Shown in pieces: positions 1 to 7,349 of a stretch of DNA of 57,083 bases. Each line of letters begins with the position of its first letter. Within the stretch, counting starts at the first letter, position 1. The notes below the pieces were generated by a model, which was not told the DNA's origin, made no database searches, and worked only from the letters and a program-made list of their open reading frames with translations. Location of the stretch: assembly GCA_030153385.1 (NCBI GenBank), contig JASKJN010000002.1:1-57083 (forward strand), in the 5' to 3' direction. The position numbers were made by a program, and so were the translations under genes. Origin of the DNA: Archaeoglobaceae archaeon (GTDB lineage: Archaea; Halobacteriota; Archaeoglobi; Archaeoglobales; Archaeoglobaceae).

Positions 1-104
1 CCCGAACCAGATGGACCAGAAATAAGATAACTTCTGTCTCTTAATAGACCGCCATCACAGAGTTCATCAAAACCGGGTATACCCGTTGGCACTCTTTCCA
101 ACAT
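1..104 (-). CDS. KaiC/RadA-like P-loop ATPase, N-terminal fragment
   Basis: The first 104 bases on the minus strand translate, from an ATG at 104-102, into about 34 residues that run off the window edge. The visible start reads MLERVPTGIPGFDELCDGG and continues to GPSGSG, the beginning of a Walker A loop. The RVPTGIPGFDEL opening is typical of KaiC-domain ATPases, a RecA-fold family used in archaeal signalling and regulation. A GTGAT-like ribosome site sits just upstream. The gene is divergent from the FBP aldolase/phosphatase gene and shares a short promoter region (105-162) with it. The rest of the protein lies outside the window, so single or double KaiC domains cannot be told apart. Confidence 0.72.
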   Translation of the reverse strand, partial: MLERVPTGIPGFDELCDGGLLRDRSYLISGPSGS

Positions 105-162
105 ATTATCACACTAATCATCACAACCCTAAAGTTTAAATTATTTACGCCAAATTCAAGTC

Positions 163-1269
163 ATGAGAGTAACGATCTCTCTGATAAAGGCGGATGTTGG
201 GAGTGTTGCAGGGCATGCGATCGTTCCAGAGGAGATCAAAAAGATGGCTGAAGACTGCTTGAGAAAAGCGGTGGAGAATGAGACAATACTTGATTTCCGT
301 GTTTTCAACGCTGGAGATGATCTCGAGCTCCTAATGACTCACAGAAAGGGAGTTGACAATCAGGAAATACACGGACTTGCATGGGATGTTTTTACGAAGT
401 GTGCTGAGAAGGCAAAGGAAATGAAACTCTACGGCGCGGGACAGGACTTGCTTAAGGATGCATTCTCGGGAAATATTAGAGGTCTTGGACCAGGAATTGC
501 AGAGATGGAGTTCACTGAACGAAAAGCGGAACCTTTTCTCGTCTTCATGATGGACAAAACAGAGCCAGGGGCGTTCAACTTGCCGATCTTCAGGATCTTT
601 GCAGACCCCTTCAATACTGCGGGTCTTGTTATCGACCCTTCGATGCACTCAGGCTTCGTATTCGAGATCTGGGATATTCTGGAGCACAAGAGAGTCTTTA
701 TGAGAAGTCCTGAGGAGCTTTACAGCATTTTAGCTCTCATTGGTGCAAAGAGCAGATTTGTTATAAAGAGGGTTTATCCAAAGCCCGGAAAATTGCCTAC
801 TGATGAGCCAGTAGCGGTGGTGAGCACTGAGAAACTGTATCAGCTCGCTGGTGAATATGTTGGCAAGGACGATCCTGTTGCAATTGTAAGAGCCCAGAGC
901 GGATTGCCTGCGGTCGGGGAAATCCTCGAGGCATTCTCATTCCCGCACTTAGTGAGCGGTTGGATGCGTGGAAGTCATAACGGACCGATAATGCCTGTCC
1001 CGTTTAGATACTCAAAATGTACCCGCTTTGATGGCCCTCCAAGATGCATATGCGCAGGATTCCAGCTCTGCAACGGCAAGCTTATAGGCCCGGTGGACAT
1101 GTTCGACGATCCCGCCTTCGATTACGCAAGACAGAAGGCTAACGAGATCGCAGAATACATGCGTAGGAACGGGCCATTTGAGCCACACAGATTGTCAGCG
1201 GAGGAGATGGAATATACAACGCTTCCAAAGGTATTAGAGAGCCTTAAGAGCAGATTTGAGGAAATATGA
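163..1269 (+). CDS. fbp: Fructose-1,6-bisphosphate aldolase/phosphatase (bifunctional, archaeal type)
   Basis: This 368-residue protein matches the single-domain archaeal enzyme that condenses triose phosphates to fructose-1,6-bisphosphate and then dephosphorylates it, making gluconeogenesis unidirectional. The N-terminus TISLIKADVGSVAGHA carries the family's metal-binding Asp and His, and the RGSHNGPIMPVP stretch near residue 270 is a family hallmark. The length is normal for the family. A TATA-like element (gtttaaatta, about 134-143) lies some 25 bases before the ATG with no ribosome site, so the mRNA is probably leaderless. The stop overlaps the next ATG in an ATGA arrangement, suggesting co-transcription with the downstream ThiF-like gene and gatE. 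It acts in the cytoplasm and fits an organism fixing carbon by the acetyl-CoA route. Confidence 0.93.
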   Translation: MRVTISLIKADVGSVAGHAIVPEEIKKMAEDCLRKAVENETILDFRVFNAGDDLELLMTHRKGVDNQEIHGLAWDVFTKCAEKAKEMKLYGAGQDLLKDAFSGNIRGLGPGIAEMEFTERKAEPFLVFMMDKTEPGAFNLPIFRIFADPFNTAGLVIDPSMHSGFVFEIWDILEHKRVFMRSPEELYSILALIGAKSRFVIKRVYPKPGKLPTDEPVAVVSTEKLYQLAGEYVGKDDPVAIVRAQSGLPAVGEILEAFSFPHLVSGWMRGSHNGPIMPVPFRYSKCTRFDGPPRCICAGFQLCNGKLIGPVDMFDDPAFDYARQKANEIAEYMRRNGPFEPHRLSAEEMEYTTLPKVLESLKSRFEEI

Positions 1270-1865
1270 GGCATATTTTTTGGCATAAACTAATGGATGA
1301 GCAGAGGATTGAATACCTAAGCAAATACAGCGTTGTGGTTGTAGGAAGCAGGATGATGCTCGAGCTTCTTTGGCGATCAGGGATAGGTTGCATCCGCTAT
1401 GTCTCCGATTTCATATCGCAGGTAGACTCGCTACTCGATCCCAGTATCGATCCTTTGGAAACGAATCAGTACGACGTCGTAAATCCAAGATCAGAGGAGA
1501 GCTGTGTTATTTCCTATCTGTACCCGGAAGACAGGTCTGAGCTCAGAAAGCTATTGAGGGGCGTTGATATGATCATAGCTCACAAGCATATTGAAGAGAC
1601 CGCTAAAATAGCAGAAGAGGTCGGTGTTCCATTCGTTCCAGACATCGTTACCATCTTCCTCCCCGATGGAGTCAAGATCTGGGAAGTGGAGTATCCGAAG
1701 GTTGAAAAAGACCCGATCAGCTACACGATCACCTGCGGACTTCAGGCAATGGAAGTTATCAAAGCTCTCTCCGGATACAGGCCAATAATCGCTCCTGAGG
1801 CGATTTTGGTAGATGTAAAAGAGGGGATTAAGAGAGTATGTCTCAAGAAAACTGGTATGGGTTGA
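1266..1865 (+). CDS. Degenerate ThiF/E1-like protein
   Basis: This 199-residue protein resembles a shortened ThiF/MoeB/E1-type adenylyltransferase fold. An early strand KYSVVVVGSRMMLELLWRSG occupies the place of the Rossmann nucleotide loop but lacks the usual GxGGxG. A C-terminal segment around residues 160-175 (CGLQAMEVIKALSGY) resembles the region where E1-like enzymes choose their substrate. No CxxC zinc pairs are visible. The protein may therefore bind a ligand or partner without adenylating anything. It starts in an ATGA overlap with the upstream phosphatase gene; a second in-frame ATG ten codons later (1296) is possible. It overlaps gatE by 28 bases. Its function is unknown, and the family assignment is from pattern only. 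Confidence 0.55.
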   Translation: MRHIFWHKLMDEQRIEYLSKYSVVVVGSRMMLELLWRSGIGCIRYVSDFISQVDSLLDPSIDPLETNQYDVVNPRSEESCVISYLYPEDRSELRKLLRGVDMIIAHKHIEETAKIAEEVGVPFVPDIVTIFLPDGVKIWEVEYPKVEKDPISYTITCGLQAMEVIKALSGYRPIIAPEAILVDVKEGIKRVCLKKTGMG

Positions 1866-3688
1866 AAGTTGGTATCGAGATACACCAACAGCTCGATACA
1901 GAGGAAAAGCTGTTCTGCAGATGTCCAACAGAATCTTCAGAGGATGCAAGGCTTGAGATAAAGCGATATTTGAGGCTCAAAAGAAGCGAAATGGGAGAAG
2001 AAGACAGAGCGGCTAAGGAAGAAGTAGAGAGAAAGAAGAAGTTTTTATACAAATACTATGATTCAACCTGTCTCGTTGAGGCGGATGAGGAGCCACCAAC
2101 AGAAATCAACAGAGAAGCCCTCAGAATAGCGATTCAGGTTGCAAAAATGCTGAAGATGACAATTCTGGATGAAATCCACGTGATGAGAAAGATTGTGATA
2201 GACGGAAGCAACACTACCGGGTTCCAAAGAACCGCTCTTGTCGCTTTGGACGGAGAAATAGAAGTCAAAGGAGAAAAAATTGGAATAGCTACGCTTTGTC
2301 TTGAAGAAGAAGCATGTAGAAAAGTTGAAGAAGGAGAGGGGGTTACAGTTTACTCCCTGGACAGACTCGGAATTCCTCTAATCGAAATCGGAACAAAGGC
2401 AGACATAAAGACGCCTGAAATCGCAAAAGAGACAGCAAAAAAGATTGGAATGATCCTGAGATCGACGAGGAAAGTCAAGAGGGGCATAGGGACGATAAGG
2501 CAGGATGTGAATATTAGCATAAAAGGGGGAGCAAGAGTTGAGATAAAAGGTGTTCAGGAACTGGATTTGATCGACAAAGTCGTGGAATACGAGGTTTTGA
2601 GACAGTTAAATCTGCTAAAAATAAGGGAAGAGTTGCAAAAAAGAAATGCTCAGGTTCTGGAGAAAATCTTCGACGTAACGGAGATCTTCACGAACACGAA
2701 ATCGAAGATTTTGAGAGGAAAAACTGTAAAAGCAATATTGCTGAAAAACTTTGCCGGAATAGTTGGAACAGAGATCCAGCCTGGCAGAAGGCTTGGAAGC
2801 GAATTTGCAGATATAGCAAGAGCTTTTGGATTGGGCGGAATATTCCACACAGACGAGCTTCCAGCTTACGGAATAACCTCAGAAGAAGTTGAGATGCTTA
2901 AAAAGGCAGTTGGAGCCAACGAGAGTGATGCGGTTGTAATTGCAGCGGGAGATCCACACAGGGCTGAGAGAGCCCTTCGCAGGATAATCGAGAGAGCGAA
3001 ATACTGTAGTATCGGCGTTCCAGAGGAGACGAGAAAGGCAAATGAAGATGGAACTACCTCATATCTCCGCCCGCTTCCCGGTTCTGCGAGAATGTATCCG
3101 GAAACAGACGTACCACCAGTGCTTTCTTATGAATTCCTTGACGTTGAGATCCCAGAATTGATCGAAGAAAGGGCGAAGAGATATGCAAAGCTTCTGCCAG
3201 AGGATCTTGCATTCGAGATCGCAGACTCTAAACATTACAGGCTTTTTGAGGAATTTTCCAGTTCGATACAGCCTACAATCGTTGCGAGAGTCCTTCACGT
3301 TATTCCGACCGAGCTGAGGAGAGAAAACTTAAACGTAGACTCGCTCAAGGAGGAGCATTTTAGGATGGTGCTAGAGATGATAAGAAACGGAGAGATCGCC
3401 AAGGAAGGGGCAGATAATGCGCTAAGGATACTCATAGAGAAGCCTTTTGCGAGTAAAAAAGAATTAAAAGAGCTGATCGGTTCAAAAAAAGATCTCGATA
3501 GCTTTATTCAGAAGCTAATAGAGGAAAAGAGAGACCTGATCGCTGAAAAAGGCGAGAGTGCCTTTAAACCGTTGATGGGTCTGGTGATGAGTGAATTCAG
3601 GGGTAAAGTTGATGGAAAAATTATTGCAGAAAAGCTAAGAGATGCGATTCTGAGAAAGGTCAAAGAACTAAGACCGCAAAATTCATAA
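1838..3688 (+). CDS. gatE: Glutamyl-tRNA(Gln) amidotransferase subunit E
   Basis: GatE is the archaeal GatB-like subunit that, with GatD, converts misacylated Glu-tRNA(Gln) to Gln-tRNA(Gln). The 616-residue length and the opening GLKVGIEIHQQLDT, followed by a Cys pair (LFCRCP), are diagnostic for GatE. An inserted AspRS-like region and a C-terminal YqeY-like tail (MIRNGEIAKEGADNALRIL) are also present. GatD is not in this window and must be encoded elsewhere. The start overlaps the end of the ThiF-like gene by 28 bases. It is followed after 22 bases by a tRNA-Val gene on the same strand, so co-transcription with the tRNA is possible. Confidence 0.95.
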   Translation: MSQENWYGLKVGIEIHQQLDTEEKLFCRCPTESSEDARLEIKRYLRLKRSEMGEEDRAAKEEVERKKKFLYKYYDSTCLVEADEEPPTEINREALRIAIQVAKMLKMTILDEIHVMRKIVIDGSNTTGFQRTALVALDGEIEVKGEKIGIATLCLEEEACRKVEEGEGVTVYSLDRLGIPLIEIGTKADIKTPEIAKETAKKIGMILRSTRKVKRGIGTIRQDVNISIKGGARVEIKGVQELDLIDKVVEYEVLRQLNLLKIREELQKRNAQVLEKIFDVTEIFTNTKSKILRGKTVKAILLKNFAGIVGTEIQPGRRLGSEFADIARAFGLGGIFHTDELPAYGITSEEVEMLKKAVGANESDAVVIAAGDPHRAERALRRIIERAKYCSIGVPEETRKANEDGTTSYLRPLPGSARMYPETDVPPVLSYEFLDVEIPELIEERAKRYAKLLPEDLAFEIADSKHYRLFEEFSSSIQPTIVARVLHVIPTELRRENLNVDSLKEEHFRMVLEMIRNGEIAKEGADNALRILIEKPFASKKELKELIGSKKDLDSFIQKLIEEKRDLIAEKGESAFKPLMGLVMSEFRGKVDGKIIAEKLRDAILRKVKELRPQNS

Positions 3689-3710
3689 GTCAAAATACCG
3701 TATTTTTTCA

Positions 3711-3783
3711 GGGCTCGTGGTCTAGCGGTTATGACGTCGCCTTGACACGGCGAAGTTCCCCGGTTCGAATCCGGGCGAGCCCA
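3711..3783 (+). tRNA. tRNA-Val (anticodon GAC)
   Basis: The acceptor strands GGGCTCG (3711-3717) and CGAGCCC (3776-3782) pair perfectly, with A as discriminator base. The anticodon arm is TCGCC TTGACAC GGCGA, giving anticodon GAC (valine, codons GUC and GUU). The T arm CCCCGGTTCGAATCCGGG is canonical. The gene is 73 bases without an encoded CCA and has no intron. Confidence 0.95.
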
Positions 3784-3851
3784 TCCACAGCTAAAATCTT
3801 AAATACTAAAGATTTTATGTTTCAAACGCTCCTCAACACAAAGGGGGCAAA

Positions 3852-3974
3852 ATGTTCAAGGTCGGCAAGGGAGATGAAGAAATTATGATGCTTCCTTTGT
3901 CAAAATTTGCTTTGACAATTGAGGATATCCAGATATTGGATGAAGTTGAAAAAGTTGTGAAAACCTGCGATTAA
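3852..3974 (+). CDS. Possible 40-residue protein of unknown function
   Basis: An ATG preceded by a purine-rich AAAGGGGG stretch opens a 40-codon frame beginning MFKVGKGDEEIMMLPLSKFA and ending in TCD. It lies in the 275-base gap between tRNA-Val and the convergent Mrp gene, which otherwise shows only A/T-rich DNA. No family is recognised. It could be a genuine small protein, or the surviving N-terminus of a longer gene cut by deletion. The good ribosome site argues for translation; the short length argues for caution. Confidence 0.33.
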   Translation: MFKVGKGDEEIMMLPLSKFALTIEDIQILDEVEKVVKTCD

Positions 3975-4058
3975 CTTATTAAGAAGTTCGAAGCTCATTA
4001 GCACATACAATACATAACAAAAAAGCTCCAAAAATATTTTCGAATTACTCTTGAAGAC

Positions 4059-4880
4059 TCAACCATTCAAAGTTTTCTCGATTTTGTTAACGATCTCATC
4101 AAAGGCCTTGGATGTTGTGGAGCCAAAATCTACAACGAAGGGCATTCCGCTATCCGCTTCCTTTGAAATCTTTGGATCTAATGGAATCTCACCGAGCATT
4201 GGAATACCGAAAGCTTCAGCAATTTTTCTCCCAGCTCCACTATTGAAAACTTCGATCCTCTCCCCGCATTTGGGGCATGTCAGATAGCTCATGTTTTCGA
4301 TTATTCCCAAAACCCTCATTTTTAGCAGTTCTGCGAACTTCACGGACTTCTTCACAACGTTCTCGGAAACTTCTGACGGGATCGTGACTATTATAACTCC
4401 ATCCATGTCAGGCAACAACTGCGCCACGCTCAAAGGCTCATCTCCTGTGCCGGGAGGCAGATCGATGAGCAGATAGTCAAGCTCACCCCATTCGACTTCA
4501 ACCAAAAGCTGTCTCAACGCGGACATCTTCAATGGCCCACGCCAGATAACTGGTTCTTCATCGCTTTGCAGTAAAAAGTCCATTGAGACTACCCTTATGT
4601 TCATTGGGCCGAAAACAGGAATTATTTCATTGTTCTTTGAAACCTGAAGTCTTCTGCCTTTGAGACCAAGCATCTTGGGTATACTTGGGCCATGGATGTC
4701 AGCATCGAGAATGCCCACGGAATATCCCTTCAAAGCAAAGGCCATTGCGAGGTTGACGGTGACGGTGCTCTTCCCAACTCCACCTTTTCCACTGATCACA
4801 GCTATCTTATGCTTTACTTTGCTCATCTTTTCCCTGATCTTCTTATCCTGTTCCTCAATGAGCTTTTTTCTATCCTCCAT
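4059..4880 (-). CDS. Mrp/NBP35-type P-loop ATPase, iron-sulfur cluster carrier
   Basis: This is a MinD/Mrp-family ATPase of about 273 residues that in archaea (ApbC/Nbp35) binds a [4Fe-4S] cluster and transfers it to apoproteins. The deviant Walker A GKGGVGKST sits near residue 33, the Walker B region reads DYLLIDLPPGTGDEP, and a CxxC (YLTCPKCGERIEVF) near residue 200 is the family's bridging cluster ligand pair. I prefer the ATG at 4880, which has a short purine-rich site before it; a TTG at 4901 would add seven residues. It is the last gene of a three-gene operon with a NifX-like protein and a DUF5320 protein, an association that suggests metal-cluster handling. Such clusters are abundant in the hydrogenotrophic and MCR machinery. 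Confidence 0.9.
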   Translation of the reverse strand: MEDRKKLIEEQDKKIREKMSKVKHKIAVISGKGGVGKSTVTVNLAMAFALKGYSVGILDADIHGPSIPKMLGLKGRRLQVSKNNEIIPVFGPMNIRVVSMDFLLQSDEEPVIWRGPLKMSALRQLLVEVEWGELDYLLIDLPPGTGDEPLSVAQLLPDMDGVIIVTIPSEVSENVVKKSVKFAELLKMRVLGIIENMSYLTCPKCGERIEVFNSGAGRKIAEAFGIPMLGEIPLDPKISKEADSGMPFVVDFGSTTSKAFDEIVNKIEKTLNG

Positions 4881-4916
4881 AGTCCCTGAAAAGAATTCCA
4901 ATTTAAATTCTTTGTG

Positions 4917-5273
4917 CTATTGAATACCCTCCTCACATCCCGCTTCAGTCATTGGCTGAAGTTTTCCAGCTCTAAATGCGGAAATAGCATCTCCTATTGT
5001 ATTTCCTTGCGCCTTGTAAACGTTTACACGACCTTTAAACTTTTCAAGAGCTCCCGCACCAATTCCATGAGTTATAACGACATCGGGTTTGAAGTCGAGG
5101 ATGATCTGAGAAGCTTTCCTTCCGCCACCAAAGTGCTCTCCGGTGTTCTTTTCAAATCTGATCTTAACTTCGTCATCCAGGTCTACTATAGCAAAAAAAT
5201 TCGCTCTTCCGAAATGCATGCTTAGCTTCGCATCGATCCCATTCGAATCCTCTGTCGGAATAACGATTCTCAT
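4917..5273 (-). CDS. NifX/NifB-C-like (dinitrogenase cofactor-type) protein
   Basis: This 118-residue protein is a single-domain member of the Nif3-independent dinitrogenase iron-molybdenum cofactor biosynthesis family (NifX, NafY and the NifB C-terminus share this ribonuclease-H-like fold). The start MRIVIPTEDSNGIDAKLSMHFGRA and the ITHGIGAGAL loop are characteristic. Members bind Fe-S cofactor precursors, and in organisms without nitrogenase they usually accompany Mrp ATPases, as here. It overlaps the upstream DUF5320 gene by four bases and is followed closely by mrp, so translational coupling is likely. The NifB-like enzyme in the same window (38636-39508) lacks this domain, so a functional pairing is conceivable but unproven. 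Confidence 0.87.
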   Translation of the reverse strand: MRIVIPTEDSNGIDAKLSMHFGRANFFAIVDLDDEVKIRFEKNTGEHFGGGRKASQIILDFKPDVVITHGIGAGALEKFKGRVNVYKAQGNTIGDAISAFRAGKLQPMTEAGCEEGIQ

Positions 5274-5569
5274 TTGTTTTCCCTCCTCCTGAGCTCTTCC
5301 AGTTCCTTTTCTACTTCTCTCAGCTCTTCTTCAATGCTTGCTTTTTCTTCTTCAAGTTCTTTTCTGTATTCCTCCAAAGCTGAGATCTCATCTCTGAGCG
5401 ACAGCTTTGGAAGTCTAAGCCTTGGCAATAGCCTTGGATAGTATTTCCACCATCTCCAGCATGCTCCTCTCCCAAATATCCATCCAGGCCTTTCCCATGG
5501 CGGTAAATGGCTGAAAGGTCCAAATCCAGGCCACCTCTTAAATCCCCAACCTCTCCACATATTCACCAC
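5270..5569 (-). CDS. DUF5320-type small protein with C-terminal coiled coil
   Basis: This 99-residue protein has an N-terminal half rich in Trp, Gly, Pro and Arg (for example WRGWGFKRWPGFGPF) and a C-terminal half dominated by Glu, Lys and Leu heptads that should form a coiled coil. This layout is typical of DUF5320 proteins, which commonly neighbour NifX-like proteins and Mrp ATPases. The start may be the ATG at 5569 or the one three codons later (MWRGWGF). It is the first gene of the operon and is transcribed divergently from the DUF134 regulator. The role is unknown; an adaptor or scaffold for the cluster-handling proteins is my inference. Confidence 0.75.
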   Translation of the reverse strand: MVNMWRGWGFKRWPGFGPFSHLPPWERPGWIFGRGACWRWWKYYPRLLPRLRLPKLSLRDEISALEEYRKELEEEKASIEEELREVEKELEELRRRENK

Positions 5570-5576
5570 CTCATTT

Positions 5577-5633
5577 TGTGCTTATGCACAGATTTATGGC
5601 AAGATATTTAAGCTTTTGCACAAAATTTTTGTG
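5577..5633. promoter_or_regulatory. Divergent operator region with two palindromes
   Basis: Between the DUF5320 operon and the DUF134 gene lie two inverted repeats. The first is TGTGC-TTAT-GCACA (5577-5590). The second is CACAAAA-T-TTTTGTG (5619-5633), which runs into the GTG start of the DUF134 gene. A TATA-like AT-rich stretch (about 5602-5611) lies between them. Both share the core GCACA/TGTG. Their placement suggests binding sites for a dimeric regulator, most simply autoregulation by the DUF134 protein; this is inference. Confidence 0.5.
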
Positions 5634-5965
5634 TGTGGCAGAGAAGGCATAGATGTGGAAAACGCGGCAGGTGTCCGAAGCCTGTAATGTTGGGTTCATT
5701 TCCAGCAATTCAAAGCTTTATACCATCTCCGATGTTGAATCCGGAACCAATAATTCTTGATCCCGCAGAGCTCGAGGCTATAAAGCTGATAGACCTGGAG
5801 GGCCTTTCCCAAGAGGAAGCGGGGAAAAGAATGGGTGTTTCGAGGGGCACAGTTTGGAGGCTGCTGAAGAGTGGGAGGAGGAAGGTTGCAACAGCATTGG
5901 CAGAGGGAAGAGCAATAGCAATTTTTGCAGAATTTTCAGAAGATGAAATTAAAAGAGAAGATTAA
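5633..5965 (+). CDS. DUF134 family DNA-binding protein
   Basis: This 110-residue protein belongs to the DUF134 family of sigma-70-region-4-like helix-turn-helix proteins. The N-terminus is basic and contains two Cys residues near positions 8 and 14. The segment [20 protein letters not shown] leads into the HTH ([21 protein letters not shown], about residues 60-80). The start is a GTG that overlaps the second palindrome of the intergenic region. DUF134 genes are very often beside DUF5320, NifX-like and Mrp genes, as here, so it probably controls that operon. The last four bases overlap the 3' end of the convergent broken thiolase. Confidence 0.86.
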   Translation: MWQRRHRCGKRGRCPKPVMLGSFPAIQSFIPSPMLNPEPIILDPAELEAIKLIDLEGLSQEEAGKRMGVSRGTVWRLLKSGRRKVATALAEGRAIAIFAEFSEDEIKRED

Positions 5966-7239
5966 ATTCTTTCGACGATCATTGCCATTCCCATTCCTCC
6001 ACCAACGCACAGCGTTGCAAGTCCGTAATCCACCGCTCTGCGTTCCATTTCATGGATCAGAGTTGTTAGAATTCTTGCTCCAGTTGCTCCAATTGGATGT
6101 CCCAGAGATATTCCGCTTCCATTCACGTTTGTGATATTCCAATCGAGACCGAGCTCCTTTATGCACGCCAATGCTTGTGCAGCGAAGGCTTCGTTTAGCT
6201 CCACCAACCCGATTTCGCTAAGCTTCATGTTCGCCTTTGAAAGAACTTTTCTTACCGCAACAATGGGCCCGAGAGACCCATGTATGCTGGATCAATCGCT
6301 CCAGAAGCATAAGCGACTATTTTTACCTTTGGCTCCAATCCGAGCTCCTTGGCAGACTTTTCTTCCGCTATTAGCAGTGCGGAAGCACCATCGTTAACAC
6401 CGCTTGCATTTCCAGCAGTCACTGTGCCGTTCTTCTTAAAAACTGGAGGCAGAACTGCGAGTTTCTCAAGGCTTGTGTCCCTTCTCGGATGTTCGTCAAT
6501 TTCGTGCCTTATTATTTCCTTCTTCTGCCTTATTTCAACAGGAATTATCTCTTCCCTGAATTTTCCCTCATCAATTGCCTTAACCGCCCTCATGTGGCTT
6601 TCATAGGCAATTCTGTCCTGCTCCTCTCTACTTATTCCGTATAACTCTGCAACATTTTCAGCTGTGAAGCCCATGTGATAACCGTAGAACTTTTCCCACA
6701 GCCCATCGAAAACCATTAGGTCCAGGATCTCGTCTGTTGCATTTACCGACATTCTGTATCCCCATCTTGCTTTTCTCAAGGCATAAGGAGCGTTGCTCAT
6801 ACTCTCCATACCACCTGCGATCACAAACTTCGCATTCTCCGAGTCAATACTCTGCGCAGCCAGAGCTACTGCCTTGAGACCACTTGCACATACCTTGTTC
6901 ACTGTAAAAGCTGGTATTTCTTTCGGAATCCCCGCATAAATTGAAGCCTGTCTTGCGGGATTCTGACCCTGTGCGGACTGCAAAACATTGCCAAAGATCA
7001 CTTCATCAATTGGCACCTCAACTCCGTCGTATTCAAAAGCTTTTTCAAGTTCTATCTTACCCTTAGGAAGTCTGCTTGGATAGAATTCAACAGAATCCCT
7101 AGTAGGCACAGGCTTAATGGCTAATTTTTTTTAGCAAACCCCTGATCACAATCGAACCCAGTTCATATGCCTGAAAATCCTTAAGAATCCCTCCAAATCT
7201 GCCAACGGGCGTTCTAACACCTTCAACTATAACCGCCAT
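5962..7239 (-). pseudogene. Acetyl-CoA acetyltransferase (thiolase), frameshifted twice
   Basis: Read from an ATG at 7239, the minus strand encodes a thiolase in three frames. The first part (MAVIVEGVRTPVGRFGG) ends in a stop just after a run of eight A (plus-strand T8 at 7125-7132). Dropping one base joins it to the large middle part, which carries the catalytic Cys (NKVCASGLKAVAL). The middle part runs into a stop after MGLSGPLLR. Removing one dinucleotide from the GAGAGA repeat at 6271-6276 restores [13 protein letters not shown] and the C-terminal part, with the catalytic His ([10 protein letters not shown]) and Cys (CVGGGMG). All active-site residues are intact once frames are merged. 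It is therefore either a recent pseudogene or a working gene with sequencing indels. Its role would be thiolysis or acetoacetyl-CoA formation in beta-oxidation. Confidence 0.85.
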
Positions 7240-7318
7240 GATCTCAGCTTAATCGCAAAGTTAAAAGCTTTGCCATTTTTCCTATTTCAAATTTTTAATG
7301 CTTTCCTTTGACTTCGAT

Positions 7319-7330
7319 AAGTTTAAAAAT
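7319..7330 (+). promoter_or_regulatory. TATA-like promoter of cfbC
   Basis: The stretch aagtttaaaaat lies about 25 bases before the GTG at 7350. That spacing suits a leaderless transcript beginning at the GTG, and it argues against the upstream TTG at 7308, which would lie before the TATA box. Confidence 0.5.
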
Positions 7331-7349
7331 TCCCTCTCGAAGCAGAAAC

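Noticed and set aside
3711-3783. Integrated element using tRNA-Val as attachment site
   Set aside because: No integrase and no second copy of the tRNA 3' end were seen within the window.
7308-7349. Upstream TTG start for cfbC adding 14 residues
   Set aside because: A TATA-like element lies inside this stretch, and NifH-like proteins begin just before the P-loop, so GTG 7350 fits better.
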